A stretch of DNA of 64,000 nt from Aliarcobacter butzleri (GTDB lineage Bacteria; Campylobacterota; Campylobacteria; Campylobacterales; Arcobacteraceae): NCBI RefSeq assembly GCF_900187115.1, contig NZ_LT906455.1, forward strand, positions 1,054,001 through 1,118,000, read 5' to 3'. Numbering within the stretch: position 1 is the first letter of the stretch; every line of letters starts with the position of its first letter. The position numbers and the translations under genes were made by a program. Below are positions 1 through 7,703 of this stretch, in pieces. The notes under the pieces were generated by a model. The model saw nothing but the letters and a program-made list of their open reading frames with translations, was not told where the DNA came from and did no database searches.

Positions 1-44
1 ATTTTACTTGGACATTCATAAACTTTTCCATTTAGACTTACCAT
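1..44 (-). CDS. HxlR-family regulator, N-terminus only (cut by window edge)
   Basis: The first bases read on the minus strand begin an ATG ORF, MVSLNGKVYECPSK, preceded by an AAGGA ribosome-binding site six bases upstream. The Y-E-C-P pattern is the usual N-terminal cysteine region of HxlR/MarR-like winged-helix regulators, where the Cys often senses quinones or electrophiles. The gene is divergent from an NAD(P)H oxidoreductase, the usual target arrangement of this family. Only 14 codons are visible, so the family call is an inference from the short motif plus context. Confidence 0.55.
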   Translation of the reverse strand, partial: MVSLNGKVYECPSK

Positions 45-93
45 TATTTTCCTTTTTTCGAAGTGTATCAAATAATCTTAAAAAAATCAATTA

Positions 94-126
94 TGACAAA
101 AAAGTCTAATATTGACAAATATGTCA
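94..126. promoter_or_regulatory. Tandem TGAC/GTCA dyads, candidate HxlR operator
   Basis: Between the divergent regulator and oxidoreductase lie two dyads starting 19 bp apart: GAC-N6-GTC (95-106) and the perfect TGACA-AATA-TGTCA (113-126). The spacing places them on nearly the same face of the helix. Position and symmetry suggest a dimeric-regulator operator; assignment to the HxlR protein is inference. Confidence 0.45.
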
Positions 127-168
127 GAAATATGTATTATTTCAATAATTATTTTAAAAGGACAAAAA

Positions 169-708
169 ATGGCACAATCTAAAAAAAGAGTTTTAATAAA
201 TTTAGTTCACCCAAATATGAATGAATCAAGAGTAAATAAAGTTTTAAATGAAGTTGCACAAAAAGAAGATTTTGTAACAATCAATAATCTATATGCAAAA
301 TATCCAGATTTTAAAATTGATGCAAAAAAAGAGCAACAACTACTTTTAGAAAATGATGTAATTGTTTTTCAATTTCCAATGTATTGGTTAAGTTCTCCAG
401 CACTTTTAAAAGAGTGGTTAGATGTAGTTTTAGAATATAATTTTGCTTTTGGTGAACACTATAAATTAGAGAATAAAACTCTATTAATTGCAACAAGTGT
501 GGGAAGTGGAACAGCACAATATAATAAAAATGGAAGTAATAAATTTACAGTTGAAGAGATTTTAAACTCATTTGAAGCATCAGCAAACTATATAAAAATG
601 AATTATGCAAAACCATTTGTAACTTATGAAACTTTTGTAATAAGCGATGAAAAACTTGAAGAATCTGCAAAAAATTATGTTGAATATTTAAAAGAGTTAG
701 CTAAATAA
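169..708 (+). CDS. NAD(P)H-dependent oxidoreductase, flavodoxin-like fold (KefF/MdaB type)
   Basis: This is a 179-aa cytosolic flavoprotein. A Rossmann-like N-terminus (KKRVLINLVHPNMNESRVN) is followed by the family signature FQFPMYWLSSPALLKEWLD and a G-T-A-Q-Y loop typical of Flavodoxin_2/KefF quinone reductases. Such enzymes make two-electron reductions of quinones and electrophiles using FMN or FAD. I chose the ATG at 169, behind AAAAGGAC, over an upstream in-frame ATG at 112 that has no ribosome-binding site and would add residues overlapping the operator region. Divergence from an HxlR regulator suggests redox or electrophile induction. The substrate is unknown. Confidence 0.85.
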   Translation: MAQSKKRVLINLVHPNMNESRVNKVLNEVAQKEDFVTINNLYAKYPDFKIDAKKEQQLLLENDVIVFQFPMYWLSSPALLKEWLDVVLEYNFAFGEHYKLENKTLLIATSVGSGTAQYNKNGSNKFTVEEILNSFEASANYIKMNYAKPFVTYETFVISDEKLEESAKNYVEYLKELAK

Positions 709-709
709 T

Positions 710-732
710 AAAAAAGGGTTAACCCCTTTTTT
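710..732. terminator. Bidirectional hairpin terminator
   Basis: AAAAAAGGG and CCCTTTTTT form a 9-bp stem around a 5-nt loop between two convergent genes. A and T tracts flank both sides, so it can end transcription in both directions. Confidence 0.8.
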
Positions 733-2086
733 AGAAAAATATTTTTATAAATTCTAACCAATAATATTGAAGTGGAAATAATAAAAATATAGAAATAAGA
801 CTTAAAATAAACAAAATCTTTAAAACTTTAATCTGTTTTATATTTGCCAAGGTTAACCCCACTATTAATGGTGGCGATTGAAATGGAAAAAAGATTGTTG
901 AAAATGCAGAAACTTCCATCATAAAAATATCATTTAAATTAAAATTACTTAAAATAGACAACTGTTGTGCCATTGGTGTAAAAACAGCAGGGACAGAAGG
1001 TTGTGTTGTAAAAATAGCACAAAATGCCATAAGAGAACTAATCACCGTATAATTTAAAACTTTAGATTCAGAAGGCTCAAAAGAGTTTAAAGTAGTTGCT
1101 AAAAGTTCTTTTATATAACTATCATTTGAAACAATATTTCCTAAGGCAATAATAGTAGCTACAAGTAAAAGAGATGCAAAATTTAAATTATTTATATCCT
1201 TTGTTTTTATAATATTTATCATTGGATTTGCTAATATTAATACACCAACTATTGCAATAATACTTGTAGAAATATGATGTATAAAATCTGTTGTCCAAAA
1301 AAATAACATCAATGAAGTAACAAGTATAACTATCTTTTCATCTTTTGAGAAATCAGTTTTTTGGGCTTTTGTTGGTAATATTTTTGGTGTATCTTTATAA
1401 AAGAAATAGATTAGAGTTACAATTAAAAAGTTTTTTATAAAACCTAAAATAAAAAAATTTGCTAATAAATAATGAGAATATAATAATTCAATTCCATAAA
1501 TTTCATTTGTTAATCCTGCTAATATCATATTTGGAACATTAGAAGGAAGTATCGCAAATGCTGGAATTACAGTTGCTAAAATAAAAGTTAGCATTATTCC
1601 AATATAACCTTTATCTGTCTCTTTAAATCCAAAGTTTTTAGCAACAATTATTGCAATAGGTATTAGTAAAACAACTCTTCCTAAACTTGATGGCATAACA
1701 AAACTAAAAAGTAAAGAAAAAATATCTATTGTAATTAAAATTTTTAGATAACTTGGATTTTTTATATTAGTAAAAAAAACTGAAAATCTTTGGCTTAGGT
1801 TTACATTTTTTATAGCTGTTGCTATTAACATTCCAGCTAAAACTAACCAAAAAGCAGAGGAAGCAAAACCTGAAAATATTATCTCTTTACTACTTAAAGA
1901 AAATCCTAAACAAGTAAATAAAAATATGAGTGATGTCTGATAATTTGGGATAACTGATGTTGCCCAAAATATAATAGTTGTAATAAGCAAAGATATTAAA
2001 ATTAGATTTTTAAAATCCTCAATAAAGTTTGATAAAATAGCGTAAATAACTAATGGAATAAAAAAAAATAAAATATTTTTAATCAA
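731..2086 (-). CDS. SLC13/DASS-family permease
   Basis: A 451-aa polytopic inner-membrane protein with about 11-12 hydrophobic segments. The two inverted halves of the divalent anion:Na+ symporter family are recognisable: MPSSLGR at residues 131-137 and LPSNVPN at 180-186 in the first half, and a TTQPSVPAVFTPMA stretch in the second. Family members move dicarboxylates, sulfate or related anions with sodium. The substrate cannot be read from the sequence. It ends at a shared terminator and is followed upstream by the gdx gene on the same strand with a 33-bp gap, so the two may share a transcript. Confidence 0.8.
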   Translation of the reverse strand: MIKNILFFFIPLVIYAILSNFIEDFKNLILISLLITTIIFWATSVIPNYQTSLIFLFTCLGFSLSSKEIIFSGFASSAFWLVLAGMLIATAIKNVNLSQRFSVFFTNIKNPSYLKILITIDIFSLLFSFVMPSSLGRVVLLIPIAIIVAKNFGFKETDKGYIGIMLTFILATVIPAFAILPSNVPNMILAGLTNEIYGIELLYSHYLLANFFILGFIKNFLIVTLIYFFYKDTPKILPTKAQKTDFSKDEKIVILVTSLMLFFWTTDFIHHISTSIIAIVGVLILANPMINIIKTKDINNLNFASLLLVATIIALGNIVSNDSYIKELLATTLNSFEPSESKVLNYTVISSLMAFCAIFTTQPSVPAVFTPMAQQLSILSNFNLNDIFMMEVSAFSTIFFPFQSPPLIVGLTLANIKQIKVLKILFILSLISIFLLFPLQYYWLEFIKIFF

Positions 2087-2119
2087 AATAATCCTTATAA
2101 TCTACGCTATTTATTAAAC

Positions 2120-2437
2120 TTAAGCAGTTGTAATTTTAAGTCCGATTATACCTAAAATGATAAAAGCTATACTAATTATTCTAATTATATTTATAGAATC
2201 GCCAAATAACATTATTCCAGCAATTACTGTTCCTATTGTTCCTATTCCTACCCAAACAGCATAAGCTGTTCCCAAAGGAAGAGTTTTTAAAGAAAGGCTT
2301 AGTAACCAAAAACTAATTAGCATTGCAACTATTGTGAATAAACTTGGAATTAATTTTGTAAAACCATCTGTATATTTAAGACCTACTGCCCAAAAAATTT
2401 CAAAAATTCCTGCAAGTACAAGGATTCCCCAACTCAT
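2120..2437 (-). CDS. gdx: Small multidrug resistance protein, guanidinium exporter Gdx/SugE
   Basis: A 105-aa protein with four transmembrane helices. The essential Glu13 in [18 protein letters not shown] and the [19 protein letters not shown] stretch are typical of the SugE/Gdx subgroup of SMR transporters, which export guanidinium in exchange for protons as dual-topology dimers. The assignment is strongly supported by the guanidine-II riboswitch directly upstream. Its ATG follows an AAGGAATTTT leader. EmrE-like drug specificity is less likely given the SugE-type motifs. Confidence 0.93.
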   Translation of the reverse strand: MSWGILVLAGIFEIFWAVGLKYTDGFTKLIPSLFTIVAMLISFWLLSLSLKTLPLGTAYAVWVGIGTIGTVIAGIMLFGDSINIIRIISIAFIILGIIGLKITTA

Positions 2438-2457
2438 AAAATTCCTTTTTTGATAAT

Positions 2458-2498
2458 TTGAGGCCGTCCTCTGTGAAGTGGCAAGGTCGTCCTTGCTT
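2458..2498 (-). promoter_or_regulatory. Guanidine-II (mini-ykkC) riboswitch
   Basis: Read on the minus strand, two short hairpins carry the diagnostic ACGR tetraloops: GCAAGG-ACGA-CCTTGC (2496 to 2481) and GAGG-ACGG-CCTC (2471 to 2460), joined by a 9-nt linker, CACTTCACA. The second hairpin ends about 22 nt before the gdx start and just before its ribosome-binding site, so it probably controls translation initiation. Two ACGR loops with guanidine exporters downstream is the known guanidine-II architecture. Confidence 0.92.
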
Positions 2499-2572
2499 TC
2501 TTGTATAAATTTTATACTATTTTTTATAAAATGATACTAAAATAGCGCGAGTATTTATAAAGGATTATTGTT

Positions 2573-3454
2573 TTGAATGAAAGATTAAGCGCGCATTTTT
2601 ATGTATTATTAGCAACTATTTTAATATCAGGTTCTTTTTTAGCTTCACAAAAACTAGCAAATGTTATTGACCCAATATCTTTAACTTTATATAGATTTGT
2701 TTTAGCTTTAATATTTTTATCTCCAGTAATTATTTTTAGTAAAAATAGGTTGAAAAATGTTTTTAAAATTTTGCCAAAGGCTATGGTTGTAAGTTTAGTA
2801 TATACTTTATATTTTATTGGAATGCTAAGAGCTTTAGAAAATACAACAGTTTTAAACACTGGTGCGATATATACATTAGTACCTTTGATGACAGCAGTTT
2901 TATGTATATTTTTCTTTAAAGAAAAGATTGCTTTAAAACAGTTATTTATTTATATATTAGGAATTATTTCTACTTGTATCGTTGTATTTCAAGCTGATTT
3001 TACATTGTTTTTAACTTTAAGTTTAAATAAAGGTGATATTATATTTCTTATAGCTTCATTGTCTATGTCTTTATATCCAGTATTTATAAAACTTTTGTAT
3101 AGTAAAAAAGACGAATTATTAGTTCTAGTTTTTGCAACACTTTTAGGTGGAATTATTTGGATGAGTTTAACTATGCAGATTCTAAATATTCCTTATAATT
3201 GGAATAAAATAGAGCTAAATCATTTTTATTCATTACTTTATTTAGTATTAGCAACTACAATATTAACTTTATTTTTATATCAAAAAGCAACTTTAATTTT
3301 AGGTGCTAAAAAGATAATGGCATATATTTATCTAAATCCAGCATTTGTTGCAATAATTATGTTTTTGCTTGAAGGACAAACTATCTCTTTTGGTGTTTTT
3401 TTAGGAATTTTACTTTCAGCATTTGCAACTATAATTATTTTAAGACAGAAATAG
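2573..3454 (+). CDS. EamA-family (drug/metabolite) transporter
   Basis: A 293-aa inner-membrane protein with ten predicted helices arranged as two EamA halves; the second begins near residue 155 (DIIFLIASLSMSLYPVFIK). DMT-superfamily exporters of this type move amino acids or other metabolites, and the substrate is unknown. The start is a TTG placed 8 nt after AAGGA; no ATG fits better. It is divergent from the riboswitch-gdx unit and is followed after 14 bp by an AraC regulator, which probably controls it. Confidence 0.8.
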   Translation: MNERLSAHFYVLLATILISGSFLASQKLANVIDPISLTLYRFVLALIFLSPVIIFSKNRLKNVFKILPKAMVVSLVYTLYFIGMLRALENTTVLNTGAIYTLVPLMTAVLCIFFFKEKIALKQLFIYILGIISTCIVVFQADFTLFLTLSLNKGDIIFLIASLSMSLYPVFIKLLYSKKDELLVLVFATLLGGIIWMSLTMQILNIPYNWNKIELNHFYSLLYLVLATTILTLFLYQKATLILGAKKIMAYIYLNPAFVAIIMFLLEGQTISFGVFLGILLSAFATIIILRQK

Positions 3455-3468
3455 TGATATTATAATTA

Positions 3469-4275
3469 ATGAAAAATTCTTCAGAAACTTTATCTATATG
3501 TGAATATATCCAGTATGATGAACAAAAAAAAAGAGAATTTTTTATCTCTTCAAATATTTTAATTTTTGTTATAAAAGGTAAAAAAGTTTTACATTTCAAA
3601 AATGAAAAAGTAATTGCAAATTCAAATGATGTTCTTTTTTTAAAAAGTGGGAATTATATAATGAGTGAAATATTAGATGAATATTTTGAATCAATACTAT
3701 TTTCATATGATGATACTATAATTTTGGATTTTATTAAAAAACATAATTTAAATTTTGATGAGATATTTTCTTTTGATAGTAACTATTTTAAGATTAAAAA
3801 AACACCTATTTTTGAAATCTTTCAATCTTCAGTTTTAAATTATTTAACAGGAACTTCGTCAAACAAAGAATCAATTATAAAACTAAAATTAGAAGAACTT
3901 TTTTTTAATATTTTAGAATCTGATTCAAAAGAGTATTTTAAAATATTTTTATCTTCAATTTGCAATGAATATTTTTTTAAAATAAAAATAGAAAAAGAGT
4001 TTGATTTTGAAAAAAATATTTTGCTTTTTGCAAAAGAATTTAATATGACAGATTTAGCTTTTAGAAATAAATTTAAAACTATTTTTAGGACAACACCAAA
4101 AAAATGGCAAAGTGAAAAAAGACTTGAAAAAGCAAAATTATTATTAGAAACAACAAATGATAATGTAACTGAAGTTTGTTATAAATGTGGTTTTGAAAAT
4201 ATTTCATGGTTTATTCAAGCATTTAAAAATAGATATAAAGTAACTCCAAAACAGATAAAAAACAATAAAAATTGA
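3469..4275 (+). CDS. AraC-family transcriptional regulator
   Basis: A 268-aa cytosolic DNA-binding protein. The C-terminal ~90 residues carry the two-HTH AraC domain (RLEKAKLLLETTNDNVTEVC, then CGFENISWFIQAFKNRYKVTPKQIK). The N-terminal ~150 residues form a cupin-like sensing region (KGKKVLHFKNEKVIANSNDVLFL). It lies 14 bp after the EamA transporter on the same strand, suggesting an exporter/regulator pair. The inducer is unknown. ATG start, with only a weak ribosome-binding site visible. Confidence 0.85.
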   Translation: MKNSSETLSICEYIQYDEQKKREFFISSNILIFVIKGKKVLHFKNEKVIANSNDVLFLKSGNYIMSEILDEYFESILFSYDDTIILDFIKKHNLNFDEIFSFDSNYFKIKKTPIFEIFQSSVLNYLTGTSSNKESIIKLKLEELFFNILESDSKEYFKIFLSSICNEYFFKIKIEKEFDFEKNILLFAKEFNMTDLAFRNKFKTIFRTTPKKWQSEKRLEKAKLLLETTNDNVTEVCYKCGFENISWFIQAFKNRYKVTPKQIKNNKN

Positions 4276-4339
4276 ATATTTTCCAATAGAATTAAATTTT
4301 GTTTTTTTATATAATAATCAAAAAAAGGAGAATCAAATA

Positions 4340-4864
4340 ATGAAAAAGACAATATTGGGATTAATTTGTTGTGTAAGTTTTCTATTAGCAAATAATTTTA
4401 CTTTGACAAGTTCAGATTTAAAAGGGCAATTAACAAAAAAACAAGAATTTAATGGTTTTGGATGTAGTGGAGAAAATATTTCACCACAACTTTCTTGGGA
4501 AAATGCTCCAAAAGGAACAAAATCTTTTGCTATAACAGTTTATGATCTAGATGCTCCAACAGGTTCTGGTTGGTGGCATTGGGTTGTTTTTGATATTCCT
4601 TCAAATAAAACAACTTTAGCTTCAGGATTTGGAAATAGTGACTCAAAAGAGGCAATACAAAGTATAACTGACTATGGAAAAACTGGATTTGGTGGAGCTT
4701 GCCCTCCTGTTGGAGATAAAGCGCATAGATATATCTTTACTGTTCATGCACTTGATATTGAAACTTTAGGTTTAGATAAAAATACAAATGCTGCAACAGT
4801 TGGGTATTATATAAATTCTCACTCTATTGCAAAAGCTTCAATAATCTCTTATTACAACAGATAA
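4340..4864 (+). CDS. YbhB/YbcL family Raf-kinase-inhibitor-like (PEBP) protein, exported
   Basis: A 174-aa protein with an N-terminal signal peptide (MKKTILGLICCVSFLLA) and the bacterial PEBP fold. The hallmark stretches SGENISPQLSW, YDLDAPTGSGWWHWVVFDIP and HRYIFTVHALD form the phospholipid/phosphate-binding pocket. Its role in bacteria is poorly defined. A good AAAGGAG site precedes the ATG. The next gene converges from the other strand only 2 bp away, and a candidate terminator lies inside that neighbour. Confidence 0.88.
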   Translation: MKKTILGLICCVSFLLANNFTLTSSDLKGQLTKKQEFNGFGCSGENISPQLSWENAPKGTKSFAITVYDLDAPTGSGWWHWVVFDIPSNKTTLASGFGNSDSKEAIQSITDYGKTGFGGACPPVGDKAHRYIFTVHALDIETLGLDKNTNAATVGYYINSHSIAKASIISYYNR

Positions 4865-4866
4865 TT

Positions 4867-5736
4867 TTAGTTAAATCTACTTTTTATGAACTCTACAAAA
4901 GTTTCAAAAAGTAGATTTTTTGATTTTTCTTTATGATAAACTAAATAAAACTCTCTTTTTAATTCTAAATTTTTAAGTTTTATTTGAAAAAGTCTTTTTT
5001 CATCTAACTCTTTTTGTACAATTACCTTTGACAAGCTTGTTACTGTATTTTTATTATTTAAAACAATAGTTTTTATCTCTTCAAAATCTTGTAATTGTAT
5101 AAAAATATCTAATTCTTTAGCGATTTCACCAATTTTATTCATAAAAATCTCTCTTGTTCCACTTCCTATTTCTCTTAAAATCCATCTTTTTTTTATAGCA
5201 TCAATAAAAGCAATTTGAGGATGTTTTTCATCACTTGATACAACAATCAATTCATCATCTGCTAATTTCTCTTTTATTAGACTGCTATTTTGAGTATCTA
5301 CTTCAATAAGACCAATATCTAGTTCACTTTTAAGTATTTTATCTATTATATTACTTGAATTTATAGTTAAAATATCAAGTTTTACATCTTTATATTTTGA
5401 TAAAAAATCATAATAAATATTTGGCATTATGTAGTTTGAAATAGTTTTACTAGCAGCTATTTTTATATTTCCAGCTAGTTTGTTTTCTTGGAAAATTGTT
5501 GATGCATCCATAAGTGCTAAATACGAAGGAAGAGTTTTTTCTTTAAAATATTTTCCTTTTTCATTTAGTATTAATTTTTTGCCGATTCTATCAAAAAGTT
5601 GTTCATTTAGACTATTTTCAAGTGATTTAATTGCTAAAGAGATAGCTGATTGACTAATATTTAGTTCGCTTGCAACTTGTGTAACTTGTGGATTTTCACA
5701 TAATTTATAAAAAAAGCTTAATTCTTTTAAAGTCAT
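4867..5736 (-). CDS. LysR-family transcriptional regulator
   Basis: A 289-aa protein with an N-terminal winged HTH (VTQVASELNISQSAISLAIK, about residues 18-37) and a periplasmic-binding-like effector domain from about residue 90. It is divergent from a YeiH-type exporter, an arrangement seen for YeiE-like LysR proteins that control YeiH-family transporters. The shared 99-bp gap contains nested dyads suited to a LysR tetramer. Sulfite or cysteine-related effectors are a family-based guess. Confidence 0.85.
   Translation of the reverse strand: MTLKELSFFYKLCENPQVTQVASELNISQSAISLAIKSLENSLNEQLFDRIGKKLILNEKGKYFKEKTLPSYLALMDASTIFQENKLAGNIKIAASKTISNYIMPNIYYDFLSKYKDVKLDILTINSSNIIDKILKSELDIGLIEVDTQNSSLIKEKLADDELIVVSSDEKHPQIAFIDAIKKRWILREIGSGTREIFMNKIGEIAKELDIFIQLQDFEEIKTIVLNNKNTVTSLSKVIVQKELDEKRLFQIKLKNLELKREFYLVYHKEKSKNLLFETFVEFIKSRFN
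4873..4924 (+). terminator. Hairpin in the 3' end of lysR that could terminate the PEBP gene
   Basis: A 13-bp perfect inverted repeat, AAATCTACTTTTT and AAAAAGTAGATTT, encloses a 20-nt loop and is followed on the plus strand by a T run. It starts 9 bp after the PEBP stop codon but lies within the last codons of the convergent lysR gene. Confidence 0.5.
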
Positions 5737-5757
5737 ATCTTTCCTTATTAAAAATAT

Positions 5758-5802
5758 TAATCATTATATTAAAAATAATATATTTTACAAATTAAATGAT
5801 TA
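5758..5802. promoter_or_regulatory. Nested dyads in the lysR-yeiH gap
   Basis: The outer dyad is TAATCATT (5758-5765) and AATGATTA (5795-5802). The inner dyad is TATATTA-N4-TAATATA (5765-5782). Two dyads in a divergent LysR promoter region fit the recognition and activation sites typical of LysR regulators. The AT-rich background weakens the case. Confidence 0.4.
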
Positions 5803-5835
5803 GAGTTATACTTACAAAATAAAAGGAGGTTTATT

Positions 5836-6858
5836 ATGAAAACAAATAATAAACAAATCATAAATACTTTTTATGGAGTAATGCTTGTATCTTTTTTTGC
5901 ATTTATTGCAACAATCATTGCAGAAGTTGATTTTTTTAAAAATTTAGGAATTAGTCCACTTATAATTGGAATAGTTTTAGGTATTTTTTATGCAAACAGT
6001 GTTAAATCAAAATTTTCTAAAATATTTCAAGATGGTATTACTTTTTCTACAAAATATATTTTAAGATTAGGAATTATTTTATATGGATTTAGACTTACTT
6101 TTCAAAATCTTCAAGAAGTAGGGGTAAATGGAATTTTAGTAGCTTTTTGTATAGTTTTTTTCACTTTTATTTTTGGTTATCTTATTGGAACAAAAGTTTT
6201 AAAAATGGATAAAGAATTAGCTATTTTATGTAGTGCAGGAAGTTCTATTTGTGGAGCAGCTGCAGTTATGGCAACACAAAGTGTATTAAAAAATGAAGCT
6301 TATAAAAGTGCAGTTGCCGTATCTTTTGTAGTAATTTTTGGAACAATTGGAATGTTTTTATATCCATTTTTAGATAAGTTAGGAGTATTTCTTTTTACAA
6401 GTTCTCAAATGGGTATTTATATAGGAGCAACACTTCATGAAGTAGCTCATGTTGTTGGTGCAAGTAATGCTTTAGGTGAAATAGTATCAACAAATGCAAT
6501 TATTGAAAAAATGATTAGGGTTATTTTTTTAGTTCCATTTTTGATTCTTTTATCATTATGGTTAATTAAAACAAATTTTCATACAAAAAAAGAGAAATCA
6601 AAAATAGTAATTCCTTGGTTTGCGATATTTTTTATAATAGTAGTTGGATTTAATTCTTTGGAAATCTTAGAAAAAAATACAATAGAAAATATTAACTTTT
6701 TAGATACTTTTGCTTTAACTATGGCAATGAGTGCTTTAGGGATGGAAACAAGTATTGATAAGTTTAAAAATAGTGGTATAAAACCATTTTATCTATCTCT
6801 GATTTTATTTGTTTGGTTGATGATAGTTGGAGATTTATTGGTTAAATTGTTCTTCTAA
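5836..6858 (+). CDS. yeiH: YeiH-family (UPF0324) putative sulfate/sulfite exporter
   Basis: A 340-aa inner-membrane protein with about ten helices. Family marks include LRLGIILYGFRLTFQ, the glycine/alanine-rich SAGSSICGAAAVMATQ near residues 133-148, and GATLHEVAHVVGA. The family is predicted to export sulfate, sulfite or small anions; function is not firmly proven. It has a strong AAAGGAGG site. The divergent LysR gene is its likely regulator. Confidence 0.85.
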   Translation: MKTNNKQIINTFYGVMLVSFFAFIATIIAEVDFFKNLGISPLIIGIVLGIFYANSVKSKFSKIFQDGITFSTKYILRLGIILYGFRLTFQNLQEVGVNGILVAFCIVFFTFIFGYLIGTKVLKMDKELAILCSAGSSICGAAAVMATQSVLKNEAYKSAVAVSFVVIFGTIGMFLYPFLDKLGVFLFTSSQMGIYIGATLHEVAHVVGASNALGEIVSTNAIIEKMIRVIFLVPFLILLSLWLIKTNFHTKKEKSKIVIPWFAIFFIIVVGFNSLEILEKNTIENINFLDTFALTMAMSALGMETSIDKFKNSGIKPFYLSLILFVWLMIVGDLLVKLFF

Positions 6859-6883
6859 GATAAGTATTTTTTATACTTATCTT
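6857..6883. terminator. AT-rich hairpin between convergent yeiH and dsbC-like genes
   Basis: AAGATAAGTAT and ATACTTATCTT form an 11-bp perfect stem with a 5-T loop. The hairpin overlaps both stop codons. There is no clear external U tract, so efficiency is uncertain. Confidence 0.5.
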
Positions 6884-7617
6884 ACTTCAATACCATATTT
6901 TTCTAGCATATTAACCCAAACGATACTATTACCATTTTTATCAAATAATGCAGGAGTTCCTTGAATATTTAATTCAGTTGCAATTTTAATATGTTCATTT
7001 AACTGTTTTTCAAGTTTTGAAAGCTCTGATTTTGAGTATTTTGCATTTTTTACTTTACTCAAGTTATCACCAATATTAAATTCATATAGAGCATCAATTT
7101 TTTGTGAAGTTGTTTTTTGACTTAGAATGTATAAAGATAAATCACGAGCATTTTCATGAAAGTCTAAAGGATAAAAAAATACTCTAATTTTAACTTTGTC
7201 TTTAATTTCTGGTAAATATGACTCAAATTTTTTACAAAATGGACATTCAGGATCTGTAAATAGTACATATTCATCTTTTCCATTTCCATAAACAAAAGCT
7301 TCTTTATCTTTTGTAATTGATAAATCAACTGGAGCTGAAACTTGCATCTCATTTGATACATTTACAACTGTACCAGAGATAATAAATTTTTTATCTTTTG
7401 TTAGATAAATTTCATCTTTATTTCCATGTACACTGATAGTTAATATATATAAACTTCCAGCATCGTAAGCTTTTAAGATTTTTATATTTGCTTTTTTAAA
7501 TATTTCTAATTGTTCTATTTTAGAAATTTCATTTTTTGGTAATTCTTTATTTTCTGCAAATAAAAATGTTCCAATAAATAATAAAATCATAACTATTTTT
7601 TTTGTTAGATTAAACAT
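6877..7617 (-). CDS. DsbC/DsbG-like periplasmic thiol:disulfide interchange protein
   Basis: A 246-aa protein with a signal peptide ending near FLFA/ENK (residue ~21). A ~75-residue N-terminal region resembles the DsbC dimerisation domain, followed by a thioredoxin fold with the active-site C125-P-F-C128 (TDPECPFCKKF) and the cis-proline loop GTPALF near residue 222. DsbC-like proteins isomerise wrong disulfides or keep cysteines reduced in the periplasm. No DsbD partner is adjacent. The length matches DsbC (~236 aa). Confidence 0.85.
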   Translation of the reverse strand: MFNLTKKIVMILLFIGTFLFAENKELPKNEISKIEQLEIFKKANIKILKAYDAGSLYILTISVHGNKDEIYLTKDKKFIISGTVVNVSNEMQVSAPVDLSITKDKEAFVYGNGKDEYVLFTDPECPFCKKFESYLPEIKDKVKIRVFFYPLDFHENARDLSLYILSQKTTSQKIDALYEFNIGDNLSKVKNAKYSKSELSKLEKQLNEHIKIATELNIQGTPALFDKNGNSIVWVNMLEKYGIEVR

Positions 7618-7670
7618 AAGTTTCCCTAATGAAAATTTTTGCGCTATTGTATCTTTTTTATATTAAGTTA

Positions 7671-7700
7671 TAGGTGAAAATTTTTGAAGATTTTCACCTA
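7671..7700 (-). terminator. Hairpin after the AEC transporter gene
   Basis: TAGGTGAAAAT and ATTTTCACCTA form an 11-bp perfect stem with an 8-nt loop, 3 bp after the AEC stop codon. The T run lies on the plus-strand side, so directionality is ambiguous. Confidence 0.4.
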
Positions 7701-7703
7701 TTT

